From NCBI GenBank assembly GCA_002786065.1, contig NHNY01000028.1, forward strand, positions 272,861 through 336,860: DNA of 64,000 nt. The letters run 5' to 3'. The translations under genes and the position numbers were made by a program. Below the pieces are notes generated by a model. It was not told the origin of the DNA. It ran no database searches and was given only the letters and a program-made list of their open reading frames with translations. Positions within the stretch are counted from its first letter, which is position 1. Each line of letters opens with the position of its first letter. Shown piece by piece: positions 10,369-20,616 of this stretch. The DNA comes from Microcyclospora pomicola (lineage: Eukaryota; Ascomycota; Dothideomycetes; Capnodiales).

Positions 10369-10682
10369 GAGAGCCATCTTTGGTGAAGAGGGATGCCACT
10401 TGCTTCTACCCATGAGGTCGTGTGAACTCGAGCAATGCGCCACGTATGAGGCAGAAACTCACCGGAATCGCCTCACAGCCCCAGCACGTACAGCCGAGCC
10501 ACCCGTTGCTGCAAGGCTGAGCGCAGCCATTCCGGTGAAGCTTCGATGAACACCAACAAGCTACGATCAAGAACCGACAGTACTCCCAGACATTCAAAAC
10601 AGGCCGCCGTCCCTCGCAGGACATTTCCAGGGCTGCATACCTACGTCCAAACCCCTTCCGTCCGTCGCTTGATCCGCGCAAG
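10369..10682. other. Short intergenic spacer
   Basis: 314 bases between two plus-strand genes. Nothing beyond the expected terminator and promoter was recognised. Confidence 0.4.
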
Positions 10683-11309
10683 ATGGCCGCAACCGCCGAC
10701 GAACTTCCGGCAGATCTGGTCCATCTTCCCCATGAGCTACAACTCCTCTTCGCCAAGAACCTAGACATCCGAACTCTCCTACGTCTTTCGCAGACGAACC
10801 ACCATTTCCATCGCCTCTGCGATGTCCACCACCCGACCCACAAGTCACAGCTGGAATCCTTCCTACTCGATGTCCAGTTTTCAAGACGCTGGATATTGAC
10901 CGGCCACGCTTGCTTCTCATGCTGCAAGGTCCTCCCGACTTCAGCCTTCAGCAAGCCGCAAACCCATAGGAAGCGGAGCAAGATGGGCGAGCACCAGACC
11001 CGCCGGTTCTGCATCGACTGCGGCATGGCGCGGGGCCGTTTCGCGCCGGGGAACAAGGTGTTACGCCAGGATGGGTCGGAGCTGTGGGTGTGCCGCTATT
11101 GTCGGCAGTTGAAGGCAGGGGACTTGTGTCCGCAGTGTGTGGTCTGCAGAGACTGCGGGCCGCGGGACGGGCGCTGTGTCCGTGGGCATATCGCTCCTCG
11201 TCAAGATGATGGATGGGGTCGGATATATGGAATCAAAGTCGCTGGAAACACAGTTGCACCGAAGTCTCCAGAATGGGACAGACGGCGCGTGCGAGAACGG
11301 CACGACTAG
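10683..11309 (+). CDS. F-box protein with cysteine-rich C-terminal half
   Basis: Single-exon protein of 208 residues. The N-terminus is an F-box (about residues 8-48: LPADLVHLPHELQLLFAKNL, then LRLSQTNHHFHRLCD), predicted to bind Skp1 in an SCF ubiquitin ligase. The rest carries several Cys pairs typical of a metal-binding module: CFSCC, CIDC, CRYC, CPQC and CRDC, between about residues 78 and 160. The cysteine part would be the substrate-recognition side, but no substrate can be inferred. The last 40 residues are basic and low in recognisable motifs. No introns. The F-box assignment is firm; the cysteine module was not matched to a named family. Confidence 0.82.
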   Translation: MAATADELPADLVHLPHELQLLFAKNLDIRTLLRLSQTNHHFHRLCDVHHPTHKSQLESFLLDVQFSRRWILTGHACFSCCKVLPTSAFSKPQTHRKRSKMGEHQTRRFCIDCGMARGRFAPGNKVLRQDGSELWVCRYCRQLKAGDLCPQCVVCRDCGPRDGRCVRGHIAPRQDDGWGRIYGIKVAGNTVAPKSPEWDRRRVRERHD

Positions 11310-12926
11310 CAAGTCTGGAGTTGTCAGGTGAGCCTGAACAAAGTGGACTGTGAGTAATGTCCAGTGAGAACGACGAAGGAGCGAGATGTGGCTCAAATAA
11401 ATGTACGGCTGAAGTTGTGGTCAACTTGTGTCAAGCTCGTTTCTTCTTCGTGGACCGGCTGAAGTACAGCCAAGTCGTCACCTTATGGACGTCGATGTCA
11501 TTCTCCTTCATTAGGTAGTATACTGCTCCAGTTCCCGGTCATTATAGTGGTTGATGTGTGTCGTAAAGCTCCAGCCTTAGTCAGTACATGCCTTTGTGGA
11601 AGCATTCGGATGTTGACAACGACATACCTGCTGTGACTCTCAGATGTTTCGTTGAGAGAATAGGTCCTGCGAGAAGCGAGTCGGCGAAGTAAATAGATCT
11701 CAAGGAGTAATAGTGGTTGATGCAGCTTGGGTAGAAATCGTACGCGACACCAATGTGTATGATTGCACTGTGACGGTAACATGAGGATGTGGAGCGTTGA
11801 TCATGTTTTCTAACATCGATGGTAATGATGTGTTATGTTGCGACAGGCCCGTGACGACGTGGGTCATATAGGTAGTATGTGTTGGAAGATCACTGTTCGT
11901 CGAAGCTGTAGTGACTGAGATAAATAGGTTATCGATGATCAATGGTGTTGACAGCCATGTGAAAATGATCTTCGAGGCGATTTCTCAGCCCCGTGTCCGA
12001 ACGTACGTCGCGACCATAAAGCCTTCAGTCATCCAGTCTCCGTCCTTGATCGCATCTCCCTCACGACTTCTAGGGCTGAGAAGGTAGCGCATCAGGTCTG
12101 CTACAAGAGACATGGGTACGCGCATGACTTAAGACAGCCTGGGTAAGGTAGGTAGATAACTCCGGCTTTCAAGCTTTGTCAGCATCGATCGACGCTTTGG
12201 TTGATCTTCATGGCGGAAGCCTCAGGTTCGCAGCAAGCGACTGGGATACCGGTCATGAACAGACCCTGATTCGCCCTCAGATTTTGGACCCCACGGAGAC
12301 GCCGAACGTCCAGCAGATCGGCGTGCACATCGTCTAAGCCATGTGCCGTGAGCATGCATGTCCTTTCCGGTGACTGGAATTTGTAGCATCTGACCTCGTG
12401 CTCCAGTTGTTCTTATATGGCATGTGTTGCACGCTGTGCCATGCATACAGAAAGGCCCTTGTCAGGCTCAGTCAGTAGTAGTCATCCTGCGGATCCTGCA
12501 GGTCTTTCTCGAACGTCGTTCCAGAGGTGCATGTCTGATATCATTGGTGTGCCAATACACCGGCACTCGGCCCGAGAACAGAAGCAACAGAAACAAGGAA
12601 GATCTCATGATCGCCGTAAATGGGCAACCTGTGCCTCGGTAGCGTACTCCGGCATGTCCGGGGTGTGGTGTGGTCAGCACATGGTAGGTGCCATTGTGAG
12701 AATGCAACACACCCGACCACAACAATTTGGGGGCCGCAACGTAGCACTCAAGTTGTCGTCTGAGGTTGCAACGCAAGATCTTAGGTCCGACACGCCCACT
12801 GCAGTACATTGCTGATCCCGCCGCTTCTTCCTATGCTTTGCTGCTCTAACGCTCCTGGCAACACTGGATATATTTGATCACCGCTTGACCGTGTGTAAAT
12901 TGTCAGATGCACTCTTGATAAGGAGA
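11310..12926. other. Gene-poor intergenic region
   Basis: 1.6 kb without a supported gene. Open frames on both strands around 12400-12800 overlap each other and resemble no known family. It contains a GGTAAGGTAGGTAG element (12142-12155). Convergent 3' ends of the F-box and NmrA-like genes flank it, so no promoter is required here. Confidence 0.5.
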
Positions 12927-14008
12927 TCATCGAGTATGCCATTTGTTTCGAAACCATTCCTCAAATGGCACAGGCCGGATCGCCGGAAAAAGCTGATTGA
13001 GGTTTGTTTGCGTGAAGTCATAACGACCTTCGGCGGTCGCGAGCAGTACTTGTGTCCGTAACTGTCTTGGGACGTCTCCCGCTGCGATTGCAAGGCTTAA
13101 TTCCGAGCGAAGAGCAGCTGGGGTGTACTCCAACAGTGGTTGGAAGCGCCGACCTGCAAGTGCCGTTAGTCAAAATTTCGATGTAGAGGGGAACAGAACA
13201 GACCTCGCAATTGCTGTACAAGCTGTATGAGGTTCCACACAGTCGTCCGGTGTCCGCACATTCGTAGCTCAGCCGGCCACGTGGGAAGATCCAAAGCGGC
13301 GGTCACGAAGCGACCTACGTCCTGTGCAGCAGTCATACAGATAGTGACGTTGAGCTGGTTGTTTGCATCCCGGCAAGGCGCCGTCGCCTGCATTGTACGA
13401 CAATCCATGATATAGTCTCCTTCTCCAGCAAATCCAGCACCGCCGCTACCACCCATCCTGGTCTCTGCAAGACCTCCGGGCTGGAACCGCTCGTACAGAA
13501 TTCCACACACGAACGTGGTCGATTGAATGACTCGAGCGTAATGGGCGAGCCATTGACGCGCAAGAGCCCTGAAACGATCCGCAGATTCGTCACCTCGTCT
13601 CATCGTAGGAGATCCTTCAAACTCGGCGGGAGCAAAGCGTCTGACATGGACAGCGACCGCAGCCTTGATAAGTTCGATCTGGTGCGGGCCTGTGACCGTC
13701 GAGATGACCGTGTCAATCCCCCTGAGGGCAAATTGTAAAGACTGCACATTGCCATAATCTACCACGGCCACTTGGTAAGAGCCAGAAAGCTGTGATTGTT
13801 GCTACTCCGCTGTTAGCAATCTGTCCCGGTGAAGGTAAGGAGCCAGTGCCGAAAGTAAGAAAGTGAACATTGCGTAACATGGCAGTGGTAGAGTACATAC
13901 CCTCCTTGAAAGGAATACAACGTGATGTCCAGTGGTGGAATCAATGTAGTGAGCGATCATACGAGCCAGACCTCCGGTCCCAGCAACCGCTATCCTCATC
14001 ATTGACAT
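12927..14008 (-). CDS. NmrA-like / isoflavone reductase-like NAD(P)-binding protein
   Basis: Rossmann-fold protein of the atypical short-chain dehydrogenase group (NmrA-like, isoflavone-reductase-like). Members are either NAD(P)H-dependent reductases or redox-sensing regulators; which one cannot be told. Three exons, 14008-13901, 13801-13204 and 13153-12927, with introns of 99 and 50 nt, give 310 residues, normal for the family. The first intron has a GCTAAC branch site. The nucleotide loop is GTGGLAR (10-16), where many relatives have Gly for the second Ala. Family blocks follow: VAVVDYGNVQSLQFALRGID, VISTVTGPHQIELIKAAV, RFAPAEFEG and, in exon 3, RRFQPLLEYTP, ending PFEEWFRNKW. An alternative start at 14002 or 13999 is possible. 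Confidence 0.85.
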
Positions 14009-16496
14009 AATCGAAAGTTGTATCCCCGGTGGAAGGTAGCCCTGGGAAAAGACATAGCCAGCGCCAACGAAAGATGGAAAGATCGTTGCCTTTGGACGTC
14101 CAGATCCTCCTATCTTCTAAACCGTATGCCTCGTGGCTTCTCGAGGCATGGATGATAAACCTTGTTCTGAGGTTTCAATCGCTTGCTCATGGAGCGCATG
14201 ATTGGACGTCTTGATAGATCCTTGCTTTGGATTATTGCCGAAACAGGCTGCAGATCGCACGTGGAAGGCGTCGTCAAGGGGTCATCCCTCGCGCAGATAA
14301 TTCCGTTGGCGGTGTGAGATGCGGATGGCTGTTGGCGCTGGTCACTACTACTGTGAAAGATCCTTTGACAAGCAGGAGGGTCGACTCAAGCCCTGGCGGA
14401 TCTTTACTGATCTGCGTAAGAATGCTAGACTGTGTATGAGGCTCCAATCAGCGATACTGTCCCACATCGCATGTGGAACAGTCAGCCTCGCATGCCACAC
14501 TTCTAGTAAGCCAGATGCTTGACAAAATCCTGTCTTCACGAGTAATCGGATCCTGCAGGATGATACGCAGGCTCAGCTGTTGTTGGTACGTTGTAGGGCA
14601 AGAAGCCGTTAGAAGGCCTTAGCTATGATTTGCGAGTGACGTCTATCAGCCTACAGCGTCAAGATGAGTTTTGCAATCAAAAGCTTGTGTCGAAGGCAAC
14701 GTAGTTATAGTCACCATGGACGGAGATCCCGATCGCTGAAGCCCGCATCCCCGGCGCGAAATCAATTGTTGAGTATGCAGCGGGCGTGCCGGCCTCACAT
14801 TGGCGGCGTTTTGATTGAGGACCCGGAAAGAGTTTGCATCTGCCGCGAGAACCGGCTGCACGTGAAGCAAACATTCACATGTGGGGAATTTCTCATCGGC
14901 AGGGACTGTACTTGGCTACTGTGTCCTGCGTCTGATTTCGAATGGTCCGGGTCTTATGCATGTGATGCCGTGTTTGAAGAGCTAGGCATAGCAGGTCTCG
15001 CTCCATCGAAATAACATTACTCTCCTGGAAACGGACCAGAGGGCAGAAGTTTCGACAATGGGCGACCCGCAACCACTAAGGTTCGAATCAGACAGTAACG
15101 AAGATGGAAGTGTGTAGCGACATGCATGTTGTCTCCAGCCGATATGCACTACAAGAGCTTGTCCACAGATCAACAGTGAGGGCTAAGTGCTAGCATCATG
15201 TTGAGGAGCCGACCGTCATGGATCCAAGATTCTGGGTAGAGAGGAGATACGTCCAGGGTGTCGATCATGTTGCCATGATGCTGGCATTAGAATACATTAC
15301 CTTTCTTGCGGAGGGATCGTACATGCAAGGGCGCATGGACTTTGCGTGAGTGTGCGATCTGCCGCCGTTGCACACTCGGAAGAAATGTAGGACATGGACC
15401 CAAACAGGGTGTCTTGTCCGAAACTGTAGGTTGTGCAGGGACACAGTGACCTGGAGATCTGCGTGTAGTGGCAAATCTATCATTCACTACTTACCCGCAA
15501 AGAGATCTCTCGGCCGCAACATGACACCAGAAGGACAGCACGGGTAACTGACTCCTTGTCAGCTCGCCACGCAGATTTTCTGAATTGATGAATGCGTGCA
15601 ACAGTGCTCGCTGCCGCCGAAACCAAGAGCAGCGGCAGATGCAGTGACGCCAATTATCCAGACACTAGTCACCTGGGGCGCCCTTGCGAAGACCTCGCAT
15701 TTGGCCCCACCATCCGTCGTGACAAAGCTGCAGTGGTTCAATAGTGAATCTCTTTGCGAGGATGTGGTGCGAACTTGATTGCCCGAGATGCAGATAGTAT
15801 GCCCAGAGAAATGGGACTTTATTCTGTCAATGTCTACTCTTGTAGCTGCTCGTCATCAGGTCTTCAGGTAATGGAATCAAAGAGTCCACATGCCGGAAGA
15901 TTAAATGGCGTTCGTTGTGAAGCAACGATATCTACGCCGATCTGAGGTGAAACCCTGTCCAATGGACGGCGAAGGCGAAAGAACGGGCCGGGGATCTGCT
16001 TCCACCGGTGAGAGTTTGAGCCTCTGATATTGCGCGAAAGACCGTCATGCAGGCGCCTGCGTTCAAGGTTTGTGTAGGGCTGCGTAGACTATCCCACAGA
16101 TGTTTTTGCGCCATTTGCTTAACGAGATCCCAGTCACGGGATCTTGGTGTTCACTTCGCGATTGTGCGAACATCGCTGGTGCGTCGCCAATTGTTCAAGA
16201 TCTGCACGCCACTGTTGGCATCATTATACCAACATGGCGTGCCTGGAGGTACAGATACTCAGAAGTCGACTAGGGTTTTGCATGCGAAGGACGTGTATGT
16301 GTCTGTACTGAGAGAACGGCATTCGGTGTCGTCGCTACAAACTTCATACCTGGAGGATCACTCCGGTTGAGCCATGGCCCGGCCGCCGAGCTTTGACCCT
16401 AACGCGTGACCTCAGAACGCGTTCATCTATTGCCCGCCCAAACATCAAGTGGGAGTGCACTTCTCACCAGGCTTTCTACGCAGCCATTCGACAAGC
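14009..16496. other. Gene-poor region, possible decayed sequence
   Basis: 2.5 kb between the NmrA-like and homeobox genes, read on both strands without finding a supported gene. Open frames are short, overlapping and without family motifs. A minus-strand fragment near 14680-14770 (STIDFAPGMRAS) recalls cupin proteins, but the match ends within 20 residues and flanking frames are broken. The region should contain the promoters of both flanking genes. Confidence 0.4.
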
Positions 16497-18253
16497 ATGA
16501 GCAATCCAGCAAGTATCTCCAAGACCGGGGAAAGCCCAATGGCTCCACAAACAACACTTGAGTCTTTCGACCACCTCACCACCACGCCTTCAGATATTCG
16601 CTCGTCGGCCGCCGATGACAGACCCTCCGGCCGCTCCAAACGCAAGAGGACAAGGTCGGTGGCTTCAAGGTAGCTGCTCCAATGCTTGCTGACACAGACT
16701 GCTCAGTCCGGAAGACCAAGCAACTCTTGAAGCCGCATATGCTCGTGATCCGAAGCCTGACAAGGCAAAGCGTCTAGAGCTTGTGAAGCAAGTAGCGCTG
16801 GGTGAGAAGGAAGTACAGGTACACACGTTCGGTGTCAGCAGAAGCAGACATTCAGCTGAGTGATTTGTGCTAGATATGGTACCAAAATCGACGACAGAGT
16901 TCCCGACGGAAATCAAGACCTTTGCTGCCCCACGAGATTGCACAATATCAACTCTCGAAATCCGGTGCAGGTACTTGTATCCCCAGTTCCGATTCACTCG
17001 ACCTGGAACAGAGTAATGTCGACACTCAGATTGGAGCTCCACAAGAGACAGATGAACATGACACGCGACGAAACCATCGATCACCACTCGATCGTGCTCC
17101 CAAGGACGAGCCAATTGAGCCCGATCTCTTATCGGATCATCGTCTGCGCCCGGCTTCTCCAAGGCCCGTTTCAGCTTCAGACCATGTTACGAAAGTGCCT
17201 GATGTTGGCTCGACACAGACTACATACAACACATCTGACCCCTCGTCATCTCAGAGCGAACTACAGTCCTCGCAAGAACAAAGCGCGCCCATAGGCTATT
17301 TTGCAAACCGGCGAAGTGCGGCCTCGTTCTCCGCGCCTAGGTCGTTTAATGAAAAGAAAGACTCATTCTTGAGTACTGGGAGGAATACTTCAATGGGACA
17401 CTCTTTCAATCAAGCGGTCGAGCTTCCAAAGACAAGTCTCACACGTATCCACTTGTCAATGTCCTCCGAAGGCAAAGCCATGATCACCACCAAAGACGGT
17501 ACGTCCCCATCACCTCCGCGTGCGAACCAGGCCACTCGGTCCATGATAGGCTCTGGTCACGGCGTGGAATCTGTCGTGAACTCGATCACGCCTACTAGTG
17601 ACTGGAAGCCTCTACAAAGATCCGCAAGTGGGAGATCTCGAGATTCTCGCGCGTGGGAGTTCTGGTGTGACAAGGACAGCAGGACAGAATTGGAAGACCA
17701 AGCAGAGAAGGAGACAAGCGGCTCCGCTGCGGACGCGATCGGCCTGCTGAGATCGTCGTCGGGCAGAAGTATCCTTGGACCTTTAACGAATAAGCGTAAC
17801 CCGACGCTCTTTCGTGACAATTCAGAGGCGAAGAAACAACGGCTTGATCAGTCAAAGCGACAACCTCTGCGAAGAGCAAACACATCTTTCGGGCGATTAC
17901 AGAACAAGTCAATACAACGAAAGCAGAGTCGTCCGAGTCTGAAGTACTCCGAATCAGCTGTGTCAGTCTACATTCCCGGCAATGATTCGGACAAGGAGAA
18001 CTGGTCTCCTGAGCGGAACTTGTCGTCAACTCGGAGCAGCGAGCTTGCGGCAGTGAAAAAGGGTCACAGGACCGGCTCCAAAGTCGCGGAAGACAACGGG
18101 CGCAAAGCTATGCGTCTCAACGGACATGATGATCCCGAAAATGACGCAGAACTGGCCGATTTCATGCGTAGTGGTCGGAAGAGTGTGTCATCGGAGGACG
18201 ATCTGGATTGCGTGCAAGGGCTTTTGTCATTGTCGCAAGGTAACTGGCGATAA
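16497..18253 (+). CDS. Homeobox transcription factor (Yox1-like)
   Basis: Nuclear DNA-binding protein with an N-terminal homeodomain and a long disordered Ser/Arg-rich tail, as in fungal Yox1/Yhp1-type repressors. Exons 16497-16654, 16707-16818 and 16874-18253 give 549 residues. The homeodomain spans about residues 45-104: a basic arm SKRKRT, then SPEDQATLEAAYARDPKPDK in helix 1, and recognition helix EKEVQIWYQNRRQSSRRKSR (W92, N95, R97). The first intron is 52 nt with an unusual GTCGGT donor; a second donor 15 bases downstream would leave only 37 nt and insert five residues. The second intron splits the recognition helix just before IWYQN. The start is the ATG at 16497. Downstream text contains KENWSPERN-like motifs often seen in cell-cycle regulators. 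Orthology to Yox1 is an inference. Confidence 0.88.
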
Positions 18254-18582
18254 TGACATTGTTTGTTACAGGATATAACGACGCAATGATTTATCCAGGA
18301 CCAGAATTGCATGCAGCCTTGAACTTCCCGACCTTCGCAAAGTGGAGTTGATGCTTCAGCCCGCGTGGGCCGCACGTAACTTCACTTTATGTAAGCAATG
18401 TGAAGTGGCCAATCTTCATTCATGAAGCACGACGTAGTATATGTGAACAATCTCGATGATCGATTTCAACACTATATAAGCACGTATATATGACCTTTAT
18501 CGCCTTCGCATTTTCGAGTTCTAGAGTCTCATGATGACATACATTTTGCTAGCAGATTCCTAATCGTACCACGCAGCTTATC
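18254..18582. other. Spacer and promoter of the amine oxidase gene
   Basis: 329 bases between two plus-strand genes. The distal part is AT-rich and carries a good TATA box, listed separately. Confidence 0.5.
18473..18480 (+). promoter_or_regulatory. TATA box upstream of amine oxidase
   Basis: TATATAAG, about 100 bases before the ATG at 18583 and in an AT-rich stretch. This is a plausible distance for a fungal promoter with a short leader. Inferred from sequence only. Confidence 0.45.
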
Positions 18583-20220
18583 ATGTGGCCGGAGCATCAC
18601 AATTATCACATCAACGGACAAGGCATGTCTCGCATCCAGCAGGATCTGCTTCCCGGACCAACACTCTCGAACGCAGGACAAGACCCGGAGAACATGCTTC
18701 GAGTCGCGACCGCAAAATCTCGGCAGATCAGCGTCGCCATCGTAGGCGCCGGCTTTGCTGGCCTCAGGGCCGCCGATGTTCTGCTTCGACATGGAGTTGA
18801 TGTCACAGTCTACGAGGCCAGAAACCGACTTGGTGGACGAGTCGCCCAGAGCAATCATCTCGGTCACGCGGTCGACCTGGGGCCGAATTGGATCCACGGG
18901 AGCGAGAACAACCCTATCATGAAGATCGCCCAGGCGACGAAGACCGATCTCCACGCGTGGGACGAGGAGCAGCTTCTGTACGGCACCGATGGCAAGGTCA
19001 TCGATGACCAGGAAGCGGCCGAGTATGCTCGTTTGCTGTGGGATGATGGGCTGATCGCCGATGCCTTCCGCTATAGCGAGCAGAACCATGACAAGATCGA
19101 TGCCAGGCGAAGTCTGTACGACTACTTCGTGGATAGAGTCCCGGAGATGTTCAAGCAGGATCCCGACGATGTGGCGAAACGGAAGCGAGAGACACTCTTG
19201 CACATGGCGCACATGTGGGGCGCCTATGTGGGCGATTCCGTGACGACGCAGAGTCTGAAGTTCTTCTGGTTGGAGGAGTGTATTGAAGGGGATAATCCGT
19301 TCGTTGCCGGTACATACAGCAAGATTCTGGAGGAAGTCGCCAGATCAGCCAAGAAAGATGCCCAGATCCACCTGGAAACGAGAGTGACGAAGATCAGCAA
19401 CAGCGATGATTCGAACACGGAGGAGAGCAAAAGAGTCACCGTCGAAACCGCCACCGGCACGTTGACGGACTACGACGAAGTGATTGTCACCTCACCATTA
19501 GGCTGGCTAAAGCGCAACCGCAACATCTTCTCCCCGCCACTCACGCCACGGCTGTCGCAAGCCATCGACAACATCGGGTACGGCAACCTAGACAAGGTCT
19601 ACGTGACGTTCCCATCTGCATTCTGGAACCGCCCACTTTCATCCGACCCCGCCGTCGAGACCCCTTCCAACCCGCCCAGCATGATCCACTGGCTCGCCCC
19701 CTCCTACGCCTCAGACACGAACCCCTCCGCCTGGCTCCTCGAGACGATGAATCTCGCCGCCCTCCCCCCCAGCTCCGCCCACCCGACCCTCCTCTTCTAC
19801 ATCCACGGCGCCTGCGCCAAGCACATCGCGACTCTCGTCTCCGACCACCCCGCTTCCGCGCACCTCTCACTCCTCCTTCCCTTCTTCCACCCCTACCTCT
19901 CCCGCCTGCCGCACTACTCCGCGACCGATCCCGCCTGCACGCCCACGGCGCTGCTCGCGACCGCCTGGGCCAACGATGAGCTCGCCGGGTACGGCAGCTA
20001 CGCGAACTTCCAGACGGGGCTGGAGCGCGGCCACGAGGATGTCGCGGTCATGCGGACGGGCATGCCGGAGCGCGGCATCTGGTTGGCGGGCGAGCATACG
20101 AGTCCGTTTGTCGCGCTGGGCACGAGTACCGGCGCGTACTGGAGTGGCGAGAAGGTGGCGGAGCGGATCGTAGGAGCGTATGGGCTGGAGGGAGTCGAGG
20201 GTGCTGCTGGCGAGGCGTGA
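18583..20220 (+). CDS. FAD-dependent amine oxidase (polyamine/monoamine oxidase family)
   Basis: Flavoprotein that oxidises amines such as polyamines or related substrates, giving aldehyde, ammonia or amine and hydrogen peroxide. Single exon, 545 residues. The dinucleotide-binding loop VAIVGAGFAGLRAADVL (51-67) is followed by the FAD motif VYEARNRLGGRV and LGPNWIHG, hallmarks of this family. The C-terminal FAD-binding segment is WLAGEHTSPF then ALGTSTGAYWSGEKVAERI (about 498-528). No signal peptide and no peroxisomal SKL-type end (the tail is GEA), so a cytosolic location is likely. Residues 1-48 precede the fold; a start at Met15 is also possible. The gene's 3' half is much richer in C-ending codons than its 5' half. 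Substrate cannot be inferred; LSD1-type domains (SWIRM, tower) are absent. Confidence 0.9.
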   Translation: MWPEHHNYHINGQGMSRIQQDLLPGPTLSNAGQDPENMLRVATAKSRQISVAIVGAGFAGLRAADVLLRHGVDVTVYEARNRLGGRVAQSNHLGHAVDLGPNWIHGSENNPIMKIAQATKTDLHAWDEEQLLYGTDGKVIDDQEAAEYARLLWDDGLIADAFRYSEQNHDKIDARRSLYDYFVDRVPEMFKQDPDDVAKRKRETLLHMAHMWGAYVGDSVTTQSLKFFWLEECIEGDNPFVAGTYSKILEEVARSAKKDAQIHLETRVTKISNSDDSNTEESKRVTVETATGTLTDYDEVIVTSPLGWLKRNRNIFSPPLTPRLSQAIDNIGYGNLDKVYVTFPSAFWNRPLSSDPAVETPSNPPSMIHWLAPSYASDTNPSAWLLETMNLAALPPSSAHPTLLFYIHGACAKHIATLVSDHPASAHLSLLLPFFHPYLSRLPHYSATDPACTPTALLATAWANDELAGYGSYANFQTGLERGHEDVAVMRTGMPERGIWLAGEHTSPFVALGTSTGAYWSGEKVAERIVGAYGLEGVEGAAGEA

Positions 20221-20616
20221 CGGGGAAGTCTCTTGAGATGAGAACTGGATCAAGCGGGGAGGATGTCATTATTGCAAGAGCATATACAAGTGAACGACCG
20301 TGAAGCTTCCAGGTTAATTGAAGAGAGATTACGATTTTGCGATCTAGCATTATCCACCAAGTCCCTTTCAAGGCCTGGCTATATCGGTATTTAATCGCCG
20401 TGGCCATCAGCATTATTGGCAGCATCCAATTGCAGATGCTGACTACTTATGCTCCCCTACCCACCAAGAATCAACGCCGCTCAGCGCCTCGCTATGTATG
20501 ACCTTAAGACAGTTCCCAATGCAGCTCTGCCGTGTGACCGTCCTCATTCCTCGCTTTTGACCACTCTTTTCTCCCATAGACTTCGATCCGCGTAAACCCC
20601 AGATGTCGATAGAGTT
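20221..20616. other. Convergent 3' spacer
   Basis: 396 bases between the 3' ends of the amine oxidase (plus) and NUP192 (minus). No feature recognised beyond expected transcript ends. Confidence 0.45.

Noticed and set aside
10406-11056. Minus-strand frame of 216 codons opposite the F-box gene
   Set aside because: Trp/Arg/Ser-rich composition typical of antisense frames; the F-box protein accounts for the region.
14680-14770. Cupin-like peptide STIDFAPGMRAS on the minus strand
   Set aside because: Similarity is limited to a dozen residues and flanking frames do not continue it; not enough for a gene or pseudogene call.
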